From assembly GCA_016800925.1 (NCBI GenBank), contig JABCPU010000032.1, forward strand, positions 1 through 64,000: DNA of 64,000 bases. Direction: 5' to 3'. This document shows, piece after piece, positions 31,715 to 45,239 of this stretch. Under the pieces are notes generated by a model. The model did no database searches. It saw only the letters and a program-made list of their open reading frames with translations, and was not told where the DNA came from. How positions within the stretch are numbered: position 1 is the stretch's first letter; every line of letters starts with the position of its first letter. Source of the stretch: Suillus spraguei. Taxonomy: Eukaryota; Basidiomycota; Agaricomycetes; Boletales; Suillaceae. Both the position numbers and the translations under genes were made by a program.

Positions 31715-33295
31715 TGCCATCAGAATCCATTATAATGAACCTCAAACGGTCGAGATGCTTGCTAGTGCCTTAAAAGGCATTTGACCAGTGTTGTAAGCCG
31801 GCGGCATTAAAATGGTCCTTGACTTTTTTCCGACACATCATGAGAGGTAGTACATTTGAACCCATATATTGCTATATAACACTGTACAGCGCGAACACCA
31901 AAGTCATGCAGTGCAGCACGGATCCGCTGTGCAGCGCTGTGTGGCACTAACCGCACTGTGCCATATTGGGTAACTAACGCACAGCATGACACATTCAAAG
32001 TGCAATATGTCGTGATGTAGCTCGGCTGTTGGGGGGACTTCGCTGTGAACCCTGAGTGGCTGTACGGCATTGTGCGGCACTACACAATGCCGTACAGCCA
32101 CTCAGGGTTTTGCTGGTGTGCCATGTAATATGGTAGCAAATTGACATCTGTTTAGCATGACATATCAGTGTGATGAGCGGATAGAATAATGAAAACAACT
32201 TAGCAGGACATATCAGCAGATATGTCACTAGCAGCTGAGGAATGTTCAGCAGTTGAGCAGCACATTAGCAAAAAAAAACGAAACTAGGTATGACCAGATA
32301 AGCGGACCCTGTGACCTGATACTCCTGCCGTCCCTTACAGGTCTTATAAGGGCTTATGCGACCTTAGCATACCATCACTGGAATAGGAAACTTTGGTGAT
32401 GCAATTCGAGGTATTACTGATTGCATAAGTTGAGTTTCAACATTTCAATAGCTGATTACTAGGTCGTCGACATTTTCACGTAGTATGGTACCATTTCAAT
32501 TGTTCGCTGGCTTCTATACATAGTCAAAAGAGACAATACCACTGAAGCACGACAATAAATCTATGCACTACATTATTGTACACATGTCCCACCCTATCAA
32601 ATCAATACTTTGTTGGAGTCCGACGCGCCAGAGAGAGAAGAGAAGGGAATGGCCGAAGAATCCGAGAAGCAAGGCACGAGGGGGAGAAGCTGAGGAACGT
32701 GGTTCGAGCGCAAGCCATAATAGGCCAGTGGGATCCGTCTCGCTAACGTCGGCTGAGCCTCTGCAACGCAGATCAAATGAGTTATATTTTATATTTTTCG
32801 TTCCTTACTTACCTGGTATAAAGTCAAGCGTCCGAAGACGCAAACATCTCAGTTCTTGAATAGAAACTGAGATGTAAGTACCTAGTTCCTGTAAGTCAGC
32901 AATAGCTGACCAAATCGTAGCGTACCTTTGTCTTTCTAGGTAGCGCACATGTTAATCATAGTTCTTGAATAGAAACTGAGATTGTACCTTTGTCTTTCTA
33001 GCTCCCTCTCTCCCCGTTCGCTCGCCTGTCATCACGACATACTTCATAATGCATATTGGGTATGCAAACACTATGCATGATGCAATGTACACGCATCTGC
33101 ATTATGCGTCGAATTACTTGGGAACACCGTCTGGATCCACAAAAGTCGATGCATTACGACCAGTTCAACTGTATTCCGAAATTCAGCCAATCCTCAAAAA
33201 GAGAATTGCAAATTCTACAATTTGAAGAACCTTGCCAGTGTAAATGACAATCACGTTGTAGCAATTTGCCTCCGTCGACATTCGACTGCTGAAAG
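31715..33295. other. No supported gene; contains a strong hairpin
   Basis: I see no coding region. Repeated words such as GACATATCAG and GTGCGGCACTA around 31860-32230, together with the hairpin at 32048-32109, suggest a fold-back element. A 20-bp sequence (TTCTTGAATAGAAACTGAGA) occurs twice, near 32853 and 32962. Confidence 0.4.
32048..32109. repeat. Perfect 27-bp inverted repeat with 8-nt loop
   Basis: Arms at 32048-32074 and 32083-32109 are exact reverse complements (AACCCTGAGTGGCTGTACGG... pairing with ...CCGTACAGCCACTCAGGGTT). The loop is CGGCACTA. Confidence 0.95.
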
Positions 33296-36200
33296 ATATA
33301 TTGCTGCCTCGCCCAGTGATGCAGATCGATATTTGGGTTCTTTAACGCTTCTTCTATAAAATTGTTTCTACGAGACACTGCATAGTTGATGATAGTACAC
33401 GAATCAGACTCGGGGCCAGGTTGTCATGAACGAATACATGATTTGTTTCCAACTGGTTTTCATCTACTCCCTGATGATGATGATCTCACCCAATGCTTCT
33501 CACACACCCTCCGGATAGTTCTGCATCATAAGCCTAAGCTCTGCTTCAGGAATCCTCGGTTGAAATTTAATAGCGCATGCGACAGTTGGAATCGGCATGT
33601 ACATGAACCCCAAGTCATCCTGCGGCTTCGTGGTATCCAGACGGAGCTCAAAGGCCCAAAGGGTAAGAAGCAAATTTATGAACACAGATCTGTTACATTT
33701 CAGGTAAGAAATCATGCGCGTAGAAAGAACTCTAACCTATTCGCAATGTGAAGACCTGGGCATACGCTGGAAGGAAGGACGATCAAAAGAGAAAGTGTAT
33801 CCCAAAAGATGGTACTCACCGCCGACCAAACCCAAATGGAAAGAATGTGAGATCGTCCCTCAATCGGCCTTGGTCGTCAATCCAGCGTTGGGGCTTGAAT
33901 GCATCAGGCTCGGGATAGACTTCTGGATCTCGAGAGATGGCCCTGAGGCAGTGACAATTTGATACGTCGTGTTTTCAAGGACACCGACTTACCAGTGGTT
34001 GCCGATTACAGTAGTTCCGGCGGGAATGCAATAGTTTTCCTGCCGGCGGATGTCAGATTATCCTGTGGACAACAAGTTAATCAAAGAGCACTTGCCCAAA
34101 TTAAGTCTTCAGTAGCTCGATGAGGTAATCCTGTGGGGTAGATTGTGTGAACTTCAGATGTAGGACCGACGATTCAGAGACCCGCCATCAGAAACCAACG
34201 GTCTCCATCTAAAAGTCTCAGAGACGAAGGCTTCCAAACGAGGAAGGGACGGTTTGTCGGCAAAGGTCGGTACTTTGGTAGATAGATAAGTCATTTAATT
34301 GACATAACTTCGATGCAAAATCGACCTACCTCGCTCCTTTCCAATGACTGCATCAATCTCGGCCTGTACTTTAGCTTGCTCTTCAGGGAAATGTGCAGCC
34401 GCCATTAGCGCTATGCATATTGCTATAGCAGTCTGACACCTCATCTTAGTGAGTACAATCGGAAAAATGGAAAATGCCTCACTGTTTCGGTTCCAGCTGA
34501 AAAAAGGACACCAGAAAGAAACGCCATCTCGATATCCGTCAAGCCATACTGATGCTGATTCTCTAGGATGTATCTTGAAAATGATGGGCCCATGTCCTCG
34601 TTTGTTTGCTGTGGAAAACTCAGACATCATGTGAAGACAGGCAAGACGATGCGTACTATTTGCTGCCTCACGCGGTTCAGCTGCTTTGTGTAGCGTCGGT
34701 TTGTCCTCTCGAACTCCTCTCTTAATTCTGGCGCATACCAAGGAAGGTATTTGAGCCATGGTATGGAGTCCACCAAGTAATAACCATGGCGCAGGACTGC
34801 TCCGACGCTCCTGAGGAGCAGACGAGCTTCCATAACTTCGGGATCAGTTCCGGATACTGGTGTGGTCTTCCCGTATGCAATTTTCGTGATCGTCACTGCA
34901 GAATAACTTGGAAGAACTCGTAAGTAACATACTATCGGACCCCGATGCCATATATAGGAAACCACTTACGTTGCCACGTGGGTCTGAAAGTTGGCTGGAT
35001 CGTCGAGAATGCTGAGCATCACGGTTTTCGCTTCTGACATTTGCAGAGGTTGATACGTCTCAGCTGATTTGGCCTGGAGATGTGCATGAAGCGCCCTGCA
35101 CCGTATTTAAAAGTAAGATTAGAGCTGTTTAAGCCTTTACAGTATCGCAGCGACGAACCTACGCTTCTGACGGAGGCGGTCACCAGCGCGTGATAAACCG
35201 ACGGTCAGTCCCTGTGCAAGAATTTCTGCGGCAACAAGGTTAGGTCGATCAGCAGTGATTCTACCCTGTTTCTCCATTATATCGATCGCGGCCTGCCATG
35301 AAGGGTTGAATTTGGAGATGATCACGTATTATGAAGGAACCAACTTTGTATCGACCGACAATTACGACGTTCCGTGTTCCTGAACGAATAGTAATTAGGG
35401 GGCCATACTCGTCGATCCACTGCGCTATAGTGAGAAATCCCCTGATCAGAAATATAATACAATTAGATTACAAAAAATGTGATCGGGCATATGAAACTTC
35501 ACTTGCGAGGGGGTAGCAAGTGTCCCAAAAATCCCTGAGTGGGAGGAGAAGGTGGGAGAGGAAGGCGGCTACCTAATTTCCGAAGGTAAGCCCAAACAAC
35601 CACTCCCACCAATCCAACACAAGCCCCAGCATTGAGGATGAGCTGCAGCATAACCAATGTAAAACTGGGGGAGATAGGATGTATCTGATAGAAAGTGCAT
35701 TCCGGTTATTTAAATGAAGCATCTCATGCTAACCCTACTGACCGGAAGAGACGGTCACCTGGCGTACCATACGTATTACGCATTACGCCACTAAACGCAA
35801 TAAAGGCAGAGCGCAACAAGCCAACCCGCGATATACAGGAACCGGGTATTCTGTCAAATCTCCGCAACTGCTGTCAACGCCCATCAGTCAATACGCAGGC
35901 GGCAGCTTCATAAATCAAAATCAGCCTACTGATTTATGGCGTAGTGCACTGACTATGGGTCAATTTGAAGTGACGCGTGCCTCGATCATGATGGTGGTCA
36001 CGGTGGTGAGCGCTCAGGAGTTTGAAGATATTATAGGTGCAATTTACTACCAAGTCTTGAAACCGAACACTTTAGCCTCAGGAAATGGTGATTTAGAATT
36101 TCCTAGGCTTTGAATGCGCGCCCCAGGTTGATAATATGGATCATGAGTCGTCCCAAGGCGTAAATGAGATGGTAGTACCGTATAGGTTATCATCATGTTA

Positions 36201-38650
36201 CGTGTGTGAGCATGGCCAGTACTAGTACACCTTTGGGTATGTAGTAGCTGAACTAGCCTAGCTTGTTTTCGCAAACGGTTGGACGTATCATGATGGGATG
36301 GATACGGATTGTACAAACACCACCACAAATACATAACGTACTTACTCTCCAATAGGTCACAGTGATCCGACGGGCTGATCACCAGGGGCAGAAGGGGTTC
36401 TGCCGATTATCGTACCACTCAGTGGACATAATCATGTTCCAGTAAGTACTAACGTCAATAGTGGACACTATCTTTATAACAGTTGGGTGCGCCGAATCGC
36501 CAAAAAGCTGTTTTCAGGAACAAATTTCACTTCGTTTCAATATTTGCAAACACTAGAATGATGACAATACATGGCTAGATTACTTCACTGGATAACATGC
36601 TCGGGCCATTGTTGTTGGCGTGTATGGGAGCGTCGCACCACCGGAAGTGCACGCTTGAGCTCAATCTACATTTACCTCAAGTCTAGAACATAATTGGGCA
36701 CACAACTCGACCAAGTATCCTGCATGCCAGCTACGCCCTCGTGTCACAGAAGTAGGAATGTCCATCATACTATAATAGCAGCCTGATGTACCTATCTATA
36801 CCTTTCCTCCATCAAATGCTTCTAGCTAAAGTTTCTGCTCAACTCGAGCACGCCGCGCTCTACGTCCCTGAAGTACATGCACGAGACTGCCCAAACTCAA
36901 CCCAAGGGACAAACATACCATGTTGTCATTTCACGGTCGTTCGAGGTGTGCATGAAATGAAATGATTAATCTGACAAGGCGCTTTGAGGGTGACGCCTCT
37001 CAGGATCCATACTATTACATTGTCAGATATTGTTGAACATTCACGATTGCGCTGGAAATGCGTCTGGGAATACTGGATAAAAAATTACCTAGTATACTTA
37101 TAATACGGAACGACGGGTGTTCGAGGTCCGTAGTTCATACTTGGTTCCCGATTTGATGAAAGTTGAAAGGTAGTAATACATGGACGGGAAGTCCAAGAAA
37201 GCTTGATGATAGAGGCGGCCTTCAGGGGGAAAAGCAATGGTACTAAGGTCAAATTGTGCCTGTGGATACAAGGGCACTCTGTAGTGCATGACACAGGTCA
37301 GCCGCAACTCCAAATAACAGAGCTGCAATCTCACGACACCCGCCATCGCGTTAAAACCACACCTTGCAGACGCATCATACAGATTTATGTAGACAAAATG
37401 AGTAGCCCTCTGTCACACGGTGTCGTGAGCAGCCCATCACTTCATGTATCCTGAAGGCGCGTTCAATGAACGGATATTTAGCAACTACGGTCTATTCAGG
37501 CCGCTCTGCGTGCTAATATACGACTTAGAGACTGTTCCCGATGGGAAGAATGGAGGCATACCTCGGTTATTATGTTCCATGATAGTACAACCACGATCTT
37601 GACACTGTCACGAGACTTGCGGTATTCTGTGTCATGGACTTGAAGGTGAGTACAGTGTCGGGGCGAGAACGCAGTAAATAGCTGCTTTGCTTTGTCTTGC
37701 TTCAGATGTGCGAATTATGTCATACAAATCGCACTGAATGTCATCATGACCAAATTTTCGAAATCGTTCCTTGTACCATCAACGTCACGGAAAACATATT
37801 CCCAAGAGAAAGATTGCTGGAACAAAATAATAATTCAGATGACTGGGTTTCTCAAGTGCTTACATAGGTGGGTAAAACGTCTGTCGCAAAGTCTTTCCTT
37901 TCCTGTATCGCGTTCAATTGACCTCAACAACTCACCGATCCGAACTTAAACCTCTACATTCTTTTCTGAATTACCGAGATAAATGACCTAGATGTCTAGT
38001 TCAACCGTCGATGGAATCAGCGGGCTTGACCATTCGATCTGTGCGAGAGTATAGTACCAGAGATATGGAGGGTACAGGGACAGTAAAGGTGTGAATGGAG
38101 TTCGCCACCGAATCGAGTAAGAGAAATCTCCTTTGCGCCGAATTGCGTGAAGGGTGGCACAGACCGTGGTGTGGATGCAGGCTATCCGTCGAATCCTGGG
38201 ATGTGCAGAGCTCACACACTGGTTAGAGCTCGAGCGCTTCCTGGTCGTTTCGCTCCTTTCTCCGATGCCTCTTGGAAGAGCGAATGCAGGACATTGTGCA
38301 GAGGGTTTGCAATGCCAGGAAGGACCGAGAGATGTATAATAGCGACGAGGGAAGGTGCAGGGGATTGCATAAACGTTTAAACACTGGTTATGGTTACTAA
38401 TGATCAGATCAATTGATAATATCCAAACAATATGAACTGATGTGTTTTCAATGCAGATTGCACCAATGATATTTTGAAGCGACACGGTATTGGGACGACC
38501 AAGCTGAGACTTTTGCATGACGATTATCGCAGTTTTGACGCTCGCGGCAGGAGGAGACTCGGAATTCGAGGATGAACGCATTTATATCGCATGCTGTTGC
38601 AAGACGACCCCATACCGTCTAGGCCATGAAAACCAGACTCGTGACCACCT
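33296..38650. repeat. Inverted duplication, left arm
   Basis: Homologous in reverse orientation to 45240-50440. Matching landmarks from outside to centre are the tail after the P450 stop (GAACGAATACATGATTTG), P450-2 versus P450-5, GGTGACGCCTCTCAGGATCC, TCTATTCAGGCCG, AACCAGTGTGTGAGCTC-type sequence and CTCGCGGCAGGAGGAGACTC at the inner edge. The non-P450 half (35700-38600) can be translated in pieces, but the frames are broken and I do not recognise a protein. Confidence 0.8.
33500..35651 (-). CDS. Cytochrome P450 (P450-2), nearly intact
   Basis: Same 13-exon structure as P450-1, without internal stops in any exon: AAIDIMEKQGRITADRPNLV, VDSIPWLKYLPWYAPEL, I-helix FSAGTET, K-helix ETFRWRP (ExxR kept), haem FFPFGFGRR joined to VCPGLHIANR. 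Two oddities. The N-terminal anchor is about ten residues shorter than in P450-5, an in-frame 30-nt difference after MLQL. The donor of intron 8 reads GCGGGT where P450-1 has GTGAGT, so splicing there may fail. Intron 9 has the conserved GCAAGT donor. It lies in the left arm of the inverted duplication. Start at the ATG 35651; TGA at 33500. Confidence 0.72.
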
Positions 38651-40780
38651 CTATCAGGCAAAACCTCGATAGAAGTGACTCGTAATCACATTATCAACGT
38701 GGAGCGTGCATACACATTCACTCGGATATGTGCTTTTGTCGCTCTACAAGTCTACGACATTCGAAAGATTCTTCGCTAAGCCGCTTCCCGGTTTCAAGAC
38801 TCCGAGTTAGTTATGGTAAACCGCACCATATGTACCTCCAAACTCCTGCTAGTGAGCGCTCTCCATCATCACCATCATCATCATACCACCCGCAACCGCA
38901 GTACTAACTTATACTCCGACCGGCAGTGTCCGAGATTCGACACTCACTCGGTTCACGTAATGCTGTCGTGTGTTTGCTTACAAGTATGTTGCGAGTCTCT
39001 CCTATTTCAAAAGATTAATCGAGAATCACCCCAGAACTTGCAAAATGCATTGGAATTGCTGCCATCATGGTCCTGGTCGTTACGGACACCTTTGACTGTC
39101 ATTTGGAGTTTAGCAGGATGCTTCTTGCAGGTTTTGGTGAGTTCCAAGATAAGGATGAGAATCAGCGAAGCAAAAATAACAGCTTGCAACGCAACGATTC
39201 GAGTTTGCTCTTGATCAGTTGCCGTTGGATCAATCTCGTAACACTCTAGTAGGACAAAAACACTGATCCGCTTATAAACACTGGCGTTTATCTCGTCGGA
39301 TATGTTCTGACGATTCTGTGAATTAGTACTAGTGACTTGGATGTTCTCAGGCTCACCTTGTAATTTGTCTTCAAGTTGATTTCCGTAATGAGTTTCCGCA
39401 CGCGAGTGCTCATTCTCGCTCCGTAAAATGTCGGGTAGACTCGGTATTTCGATCTGGCCATGTGGGAGTATAAAGTGTATGATGCTATAGAGTCCGAGCG
39501 CCGAGCAGAATGGCCAGAAATTATTCATTTCGTTGTATATATGATTTCTTATGGAAACAGAAGCAACTGCAGATGAGAAGCGGCTGTGAGCTCCCTTATT
39601 AAATAATCGACTGACGATCTTGTGCTACCATGTACTTATACCACTATACTATGATTTTCACAACTGATCATACTGATGGCTTAATAAATTGCAAAACTGC
39701 ATACACGTTTGCATGTCTTTTCATAGTTCGTTCAATAGTGATTCCAGAAACTTCAATATCCATTGTCTGACGTAGCATATGTTGAAGTTCAGACAGCATG
39801 CGAAAAAACACATAGGGCCATTCCTCTTGTCACGATCATCGTGCTATGAAAAATAAGTTTGTAGGTGGTTCTTTCTATTAAATGACATAGCAAAACAACC
39901 GGCAGGTACCATGACAAAGGCCTTGCTCACTATCAGCCATACTGATATGCCAGTTTGGCCTCATCGCAACTTGAAGGACCCGCAGCCCGGGTCCCGAAAT
40001 GCTATTATTGGAGGATGACCGTGATGAGTCAGAGTATTTTGAAGCTCAAATGTGTTTGACGAAACTTCAACCAGTCCCCGGATCGGTATCGTTGGAATCT
40101 GAACTAGTGCCCAAGAAGAAAGGGAAGAAAGTGGTAATTGCCAAAGTTACGTTCAATCTGCAGCTACAAAGCGTAACTCTCCTCGCAAAAGACGAGCTAA
40201 CGGTTTCTAGTGCATTTGTCATCGAAATGATGAATTCTTGCAAATTTCACCCCTCTTGCCTCGCTTAGTTGATCGTATGTCAGTAGATGATATTCCTGAC
40301 TTAATCTGCAGATATCTAAGCCAGAGCCGGCATCATTAGCCTTGTGTTTTTTGGAACGAGCTATTAGCAAGTGGCTAATAAGCAACGAGTTTTATCCCGA
40401 ACCTTAATATGAGTAGATATGGTCACCTATTACTTTTTACAGGTGCTGGAATGTAGACGGTGGTTTCCTGGCATAGCGGCAAGTCTCAAGAGTAAGTACT
40501 ACAATTGTGTCAGAGCGTCTGATAGATACTTCGCGCGTCCAAATATGGTAACAAGCGGGACCCTTTTGTTTGTACAAACAAAAGCGGTGAAGGGAACAAA
40601 ATCAGATCTGGTGTATCGATAGGCAAGTAGCTGTACTGCGTTCTATTTTCCGAAGCAATCATTCAAACCGACTGTGCTTGCTAAATGAAATAAGTGGAAT
40701 AACGCGTAATGGATATGACACGCCCGGTGCCCGTCTATTCCGCTGTAGTAGGGTTCGCATGGTATGCTTCATTTAAATAA
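38651..40780. other. Spacer of the inverted duplication; little recognisable
   Basis: Apart from the possible membrane protein ORF at 39007-39528, no gene is supported. A plus-strand ORF at 39999-40268 has no recognisable domain. The segment near 38690 (TATCAACGTGGAGCG) resembles sequences at 47645 and 55430, so P450-flanking blocks are scattered here too. Confidence 0.35.
39007..39528 (-). CDS. Hypothetical membrane protein
   Basis: A single-exon ORF of 173 codons with ATG start. The N-terminus is hydrophobic (FCSALGLYSIIHFILP), followed by a polar, Asn/Gln/Glu-rich middle. A strong membrane segment (ALQAVIFASLILILILEL) lies near residue 120, with a basic tail (KTCKKHPAKLQ). I do not recognise it. 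Chance ORFs of this length occur, so it is listed mainly for its two membrane-like segments. Confidence 0.3.
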   Translation of the reverse strand: MNNFWPFCSALGLYSIIHFILPHGQIEIPSLPDILRSENEHSRAETHYGNQLEDKLQGEPENIQVTSTNSQNRQNISDEINASVYKRISVFVLLECYEIDPTATDQEQTRIVALQAVIFASLILILILELTKTCKKHPAKLQMTVKGVRNDQDHDGSNSNAFCKFWGDSRLIF

Positions 40781-40858
40781 CTTCAAGTTAAATGCACTTT
40801 CTATCAGGTCCGTCCTATATCTCCACTTCTCCAATACCTCGTCTTACAACTGCCTGAT

Positions 40859-43030
40859 ATGTATATTCTTGGCAATGCGCAGCTTGTTCTCGGTGCGACA
40901 GCTTGCGTTGCGGCCATAGGACTGATTATCCGTACTTACCTTCGCAAATCCTGCCTACCTCCTTCGCCTCCCACTTGGCGAGTTCGAGGACACTTTTTAC
41001 CTTACTACAAGTGAAGTTTAATACTAGCTTCTTTGTCTCGTGATCTAATTTTACCCCATTTCTGCTCAGCACATCTCTCACTATAGCACGGTGGGTCGAC
41101 GAGTATGGCCCTGTCATTACTATTCGTTCAGGAATCCACTCCGTCGTGATTATCGGTCGATACAAAGTTAGTCCCTTCAATTTTTATGATACGTGATCAT
41201 CAGGCTTCAGACTCAATGTTTCGTGGTAGGCTGCGATAGATATAATGGAAAAGCAGGGTAGAATGGTAGCTGATCGACCTCGTCTTGTTGCTGGAGAAAT
41301 TCTTACACAGAGACTGGACATCGGCCTGGCGCCCGCTGGGGAGAGGTGGCGTCGGATGCGTAGGTTCGTCGCCGTGATGCTGTAAGGGCTCAAACAACCC
41401 TAATGTCCCTTTCAATGTGGTGCAGGGCACTCCATACGCATCTCCAGCCCAAATCAGCTGAAGCGTATCAGCCTTTGCAAATGTCACAAGCCAATAGCGT
41501 AATCCTCAAAATCCTTGACGATCCACACAGCTTTCAGCACCACATTGCATCGTAAGTAGTTCCATACGTACGGCACTGGGGTCTGATACTCGTATATTAC
41601 TTACGAGTTCTTGGAAGTTATTCCGCAGCGACGGTCATGAAAATTGCATACGGGAAAACCACGCCGACGTCGGCAACTGACCCTGAAATTAAAGAGCTTC
41701 GCCAGCTCCTCAGGAGATTTCGTGCAGTCTTGCGTCATGGTTATTACTTGGTGGACTCCATACCGTGGCTTAAATACCTTCCTTGGTATGCGCCAGAATT
41801 GAGAGACGAGTTCGAGAGGACAAAGCAACTCTACACAGGCCAGCTGAGCCGCGTGAGGCAGCAAATAGTACGCATTGTCCTGCCTATCTTCGCATGATGT
41901 TTGAATTGTTCCACAGCAGAGCGATGAGAACATCGGCCCTTCGTTTTCAAAATACATGCTAGAAAATGAGCATCTCTATGGCTTGACAGAGATCGAAATG
42001 GCCTATCTTGCTGGCGGCTTGTTTGGAGCTGGAACAGAAACAGTAAGACGTCTTCTATTTTTCCGATTGTATACACTACGATGAGGTGTCAGACTGCTAT
42101 AGCAATATGCACGGTGCTAATGGCGGCTGCTCATTTCCCTGAAGAACAAGCTAAAGTACAGGCCGAGCTTGATGCAGTCATCGAACAGGAGCGAGGTAGT
42201 TCGATTTTGCACCCTAGTTCTGTCAATTAAATGATTTCTCTGCCAAAGCACCGTCATTTGCCGACAAACCATCCCTTCCTCGTCTGGAGGCCTTCATCTC
42301 TGAAGCTTTGAGATGGAGACCATTGTCTGCTGAAGTTGGTGGGTCTCTGAATGGTCGGTCCTGCACCTGAAGTTTACATAAACCACGCTACAGCATTGCC
42401 TCACCAAACGAGTGAAGATGTCATTTGGGCAAGTACTCTTTAAACGATTTATTGTCCGCAGGATAATCTGACATCCTGCTGCAGGAAAACTATTGCATTC
42501 CTGCTGGAACTACGGTAACGTGCAACCTCTGGTAAGTCGATATTGTTGAAGATACGACGTACTGTCAAAATGTCATTGCCTTAGGGCCATTTCTCGAGAT
42601 CCAGAAGTCTACCCCGAGCCTGATGAATTCAAGCCCCAGCGCTGGATGGACGACCAAGGTCGCCTGAGGGACGATCTCGCATTCTTTACATTTGGGTTCG
42701 GTCGGCGGTAAGCACAGTCTCTTGTGATATATTTCCTTTGATTGTCGTTTCTTCCAGTGTATGCCCAGGTCAACACGTTGCGAACAGGTTAAAATTCTTT
42801 ACACGCGCACGTTTTCCCGATCTTATTTGAAATGTTACAGATCGGTGTTCATAAATTCGCTTCTTATCCTTTGGGCCTTCAAGCTCAGTCTGGATCCTAA
42901 AAAACCGCAAGATGATATGGGATTCTCAAAAGCGATGATACCAAATGTCCCTTGCGCTATTAACTTTCAGATGAGGGTTCCAGAAGGGAAGCTTAAGCAT
43001 ATGATGCAGAATCATCCTGAGGCTAGTTGA
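40859..43030 (+). pseudogene. Cytochrome P450 (P450-3), start and one splice site damaged
   Basis: All 13 exons are recognisable and open, including YLVDSIPWLKYLPWYAPEL, I-helix FGAGTET, EALRWRP and haem TFGFGRR with VCPGQHVANR; TGA at 43028-43030. The conserved MLQL ATG is replaced (GTC TTA CAA), so the first ATG is MYILGNAQ at 40859, shortening the anchor. The acceptor of intron 6 reads ACG|ATG where the sisters have AAG or CAG|ATG near 42081, destroying the AG. It may be nonfunctional or use another acceptor. Confidence 0.75.
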
Positions 43031-43053
43031 GAAGCCTTGATGGATCACCACTA

Positions 43054-43077
43054 GGGGGCGGGGGGGGGGGGGGGGGG
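43054..43077 (+). repeat. Poly-G tract
   Basis: Five G, one C, then eighteen G, 24 bp after the P450-3 stop. Could form a G-quadruplex or be a length-variable or assembly-uncertain site. Confidence 0.9.
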
Positions 43078-43329
43078 AATCATCAAATTGTTCATAGGTT
43101 CAAGTCTGACTCGTGTAATATAGACAACCATGCATTTTTTTCATTCACGTCTGTGTGGAAAGTCGGACGCGCGCGCTCCTTTACACAAACTACCATGTCA
43201 CACGCACCAAATGCGACAATCGTGGGATTGACTAAAACTTGGTCGGTCCTGAGCTTGATCACGCTGGTTTGGGAATTCTTGGATTGCGAAGGTGATGATG
43301 AAATAGTAGCATGGTGTGACACTTGTTTA

Positions 43330-43560
43330 CTAATGAGCGCGCGCATCCAGCGGCTTTCTATGTCCATCGATATCCCATACATACGGAATCTTCCATTCGT
43401 CGATTTTGTGTCGGAGACCGCAGTGACAATTACCCATGAGCCTGGACACCCAATGTTGGAGAGTGAAGTCTCCTGGATGTTTGCTCTTCAGCCTCTGCAC
43501 GACAACAGACACAGGCTCTCCAGATGGCAAGCTGATTATGGCTCAGGATCTTGCCCGGTG
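43330..43560 (+). repeat. Block conserved upstream of P450-4
   Basis: Counterpart of 5200-5475. It includes the ESEVSWMFAL and HDNRHRLSR translation. Relative to the other copy there is a 16-nt insertion (ATATCCCATACATACG), which breaks the frame. Confidence 0.5.
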
Positions 43561-43717
43561 CCCGCATGTTGTGAGTCTCCTTCCCTATCATGTTAGTAAC
43601 GCATAATGTGAATGTGTAGTACCCGGCCCACGATGAGGTTCGTCTGGATTGCTTTAAATGACTTGAACGCACTTTCGATGAGGTTCATCCTATCTCTGTC
43701 CACTCCTCTAATCCCTC

Positions 43718-44140
43718 ATGCTACAACTATCTGATCTGTGTATTATTGAAAACACGCAGCTCGTTCTCGGTGCTACAGCTTGCATTGCAGCTATCATTAG
43801 GAGTGATTATCCGTACTCACCTTCGTAAATCCTGCCTGCCTCCTTCTCCTCCCACTTGGCGACTTCAGGGACACTTCCTACCACCTCAGAAGTGAAATTC
43901 CATACCGACCTCTTCGTTTTTGTAATCTGATTTTACCCCATTTCTGATCAACGCATCTTTCACTATAGCGCGGTGGATCGACGAGTATGGCCCTCTAGTG
44001 ACTATTACCATTCGCTCAGGAACCCAGACTATCGTGATAATCGGACGATACAAAGTTAGTCTCTTTCATGTTCATGATATATCATCATCTCCAGATTCAA
44101 CACTTTGTGGCAGGCCATGGTGGATATAATGGAGAAGCAC
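43718..44140 (+). pseudogene. Cytochrome P450 (P450-4), truncated N-terminal fragment
   Basis: ATG at 43718 and exon 1 (MLQLSDLCIIENTQLVLGAT) are followed by a 4-nt insertion that shifts the frame in the anchor. Exon 2 and the start of exon 3 (DIMEKHG) are recognisable. Homology stops at about 44140 and nothing of exons 4-13 follows. Confidence 0.8.
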
Positions 44141-45239
44141 GGGGATTGACAGATCACCAGAAAGAAATGAATGAGTGGAGTTGTTCACTGAAGATACGTA
44201 GAAGTCAGGACAGGTTTTTAAATCTAAGAGTGGCTATGATGGTATAACAAGAATTCTAAAACCGGTAGTACAAAGGGAATTCCGTAGCGAGGGAAGTGAC
44301 ATTCCTTACATTTCTCTAAGTCTATTATCATCATTTCATTTCGAACTTCAGTTGCAAATGGGTTATCATAGGCATATAAGTCTGTACAAATAAAAGGGTA
44401 TGAGAGCAAAGCTAAAGTACATCGCACGCACGAAGAGATTCAAGACAACTTTCGGCAACGTGACTCCCCCAACTTGAAGGAGAAAGAGTAATTGCAGAAC
44501 TGTTCCACACCACCTAAACTATTCCCTTGCCTCTATTAGTCCTCCAGCTCCCGCCGGAGCCGGAGCTATTGTGTAGACTCGATTAGTTAGGCCGACCAGA
44601 TATTCCACGACACACGTACATACATGTAGGTTATGTCCAACATAGGACTCGGCCCCAGATAAGAATTTCAAAATAAAATAAAAAAGTCTGTACTTCGTGG
44701 TTAGATCTTTCTGTTAACACGATCAATGCTATCCGTCTCTGCAACTATCCACACCTCAGTGCCTCGCAGAGTTCCACACATATACACTGAGTTGTATAGT
44801 TGGGCCTCATAGAAAGAGATCGAAAAAGTAGTCTCTCACAACAAAGAGGAATCCGAGCGACAGGACTTGTTCGTCGTGATCGTGAGAGATGCATGAAGCA
44901 TTTAGTAAGGAGTATCAAGTAGTTAACCTTTGCAACGCTTTCACCGCTGAGCAGAGTGGCAGGTCCGCTAGTTGCGGTATAAGTGACTGTGCTTGTCATT
45001 AAAGGTGGCTGCGATGACTATGTTGGACGCAGCATTAGATGTGTGGGCTTTCTAGTGGGAGGACAAGACAAGTGTCATTTCCACTGATCTGGCGTTAGCA
45101 GTGTACACTGCTGTAGATCAATGTCACTGACAGAAGATGGATCCAGAAGATGGATAAAACTGACATATGTACCTCATTGGAAAAACATCTACAATGGGAA
45201 TTCTACAAGGGTATGGAGTGTGTTCCTGCCAAGCAGCGA
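44141..45239. other. No supported gene
   Basis: No domain seen. It is the inner spacer between truncated P450-4 and the right arm of the inverted duplication. Confidence 0.35.

Noticed and set aside
37988..38581. 197-codon minus-strand ORF with counterpart near 45345-45930
   Set aside because: Homology comes from the inverted duplication; frames break between the two copies and no family is recognised, so it was kept only as part of the repeat.
39999..40268. 89-codon ORF with KKKGKKVVIAKV
   Set aside because: No domain, no splice partners, no second copy; length compatible with chance.
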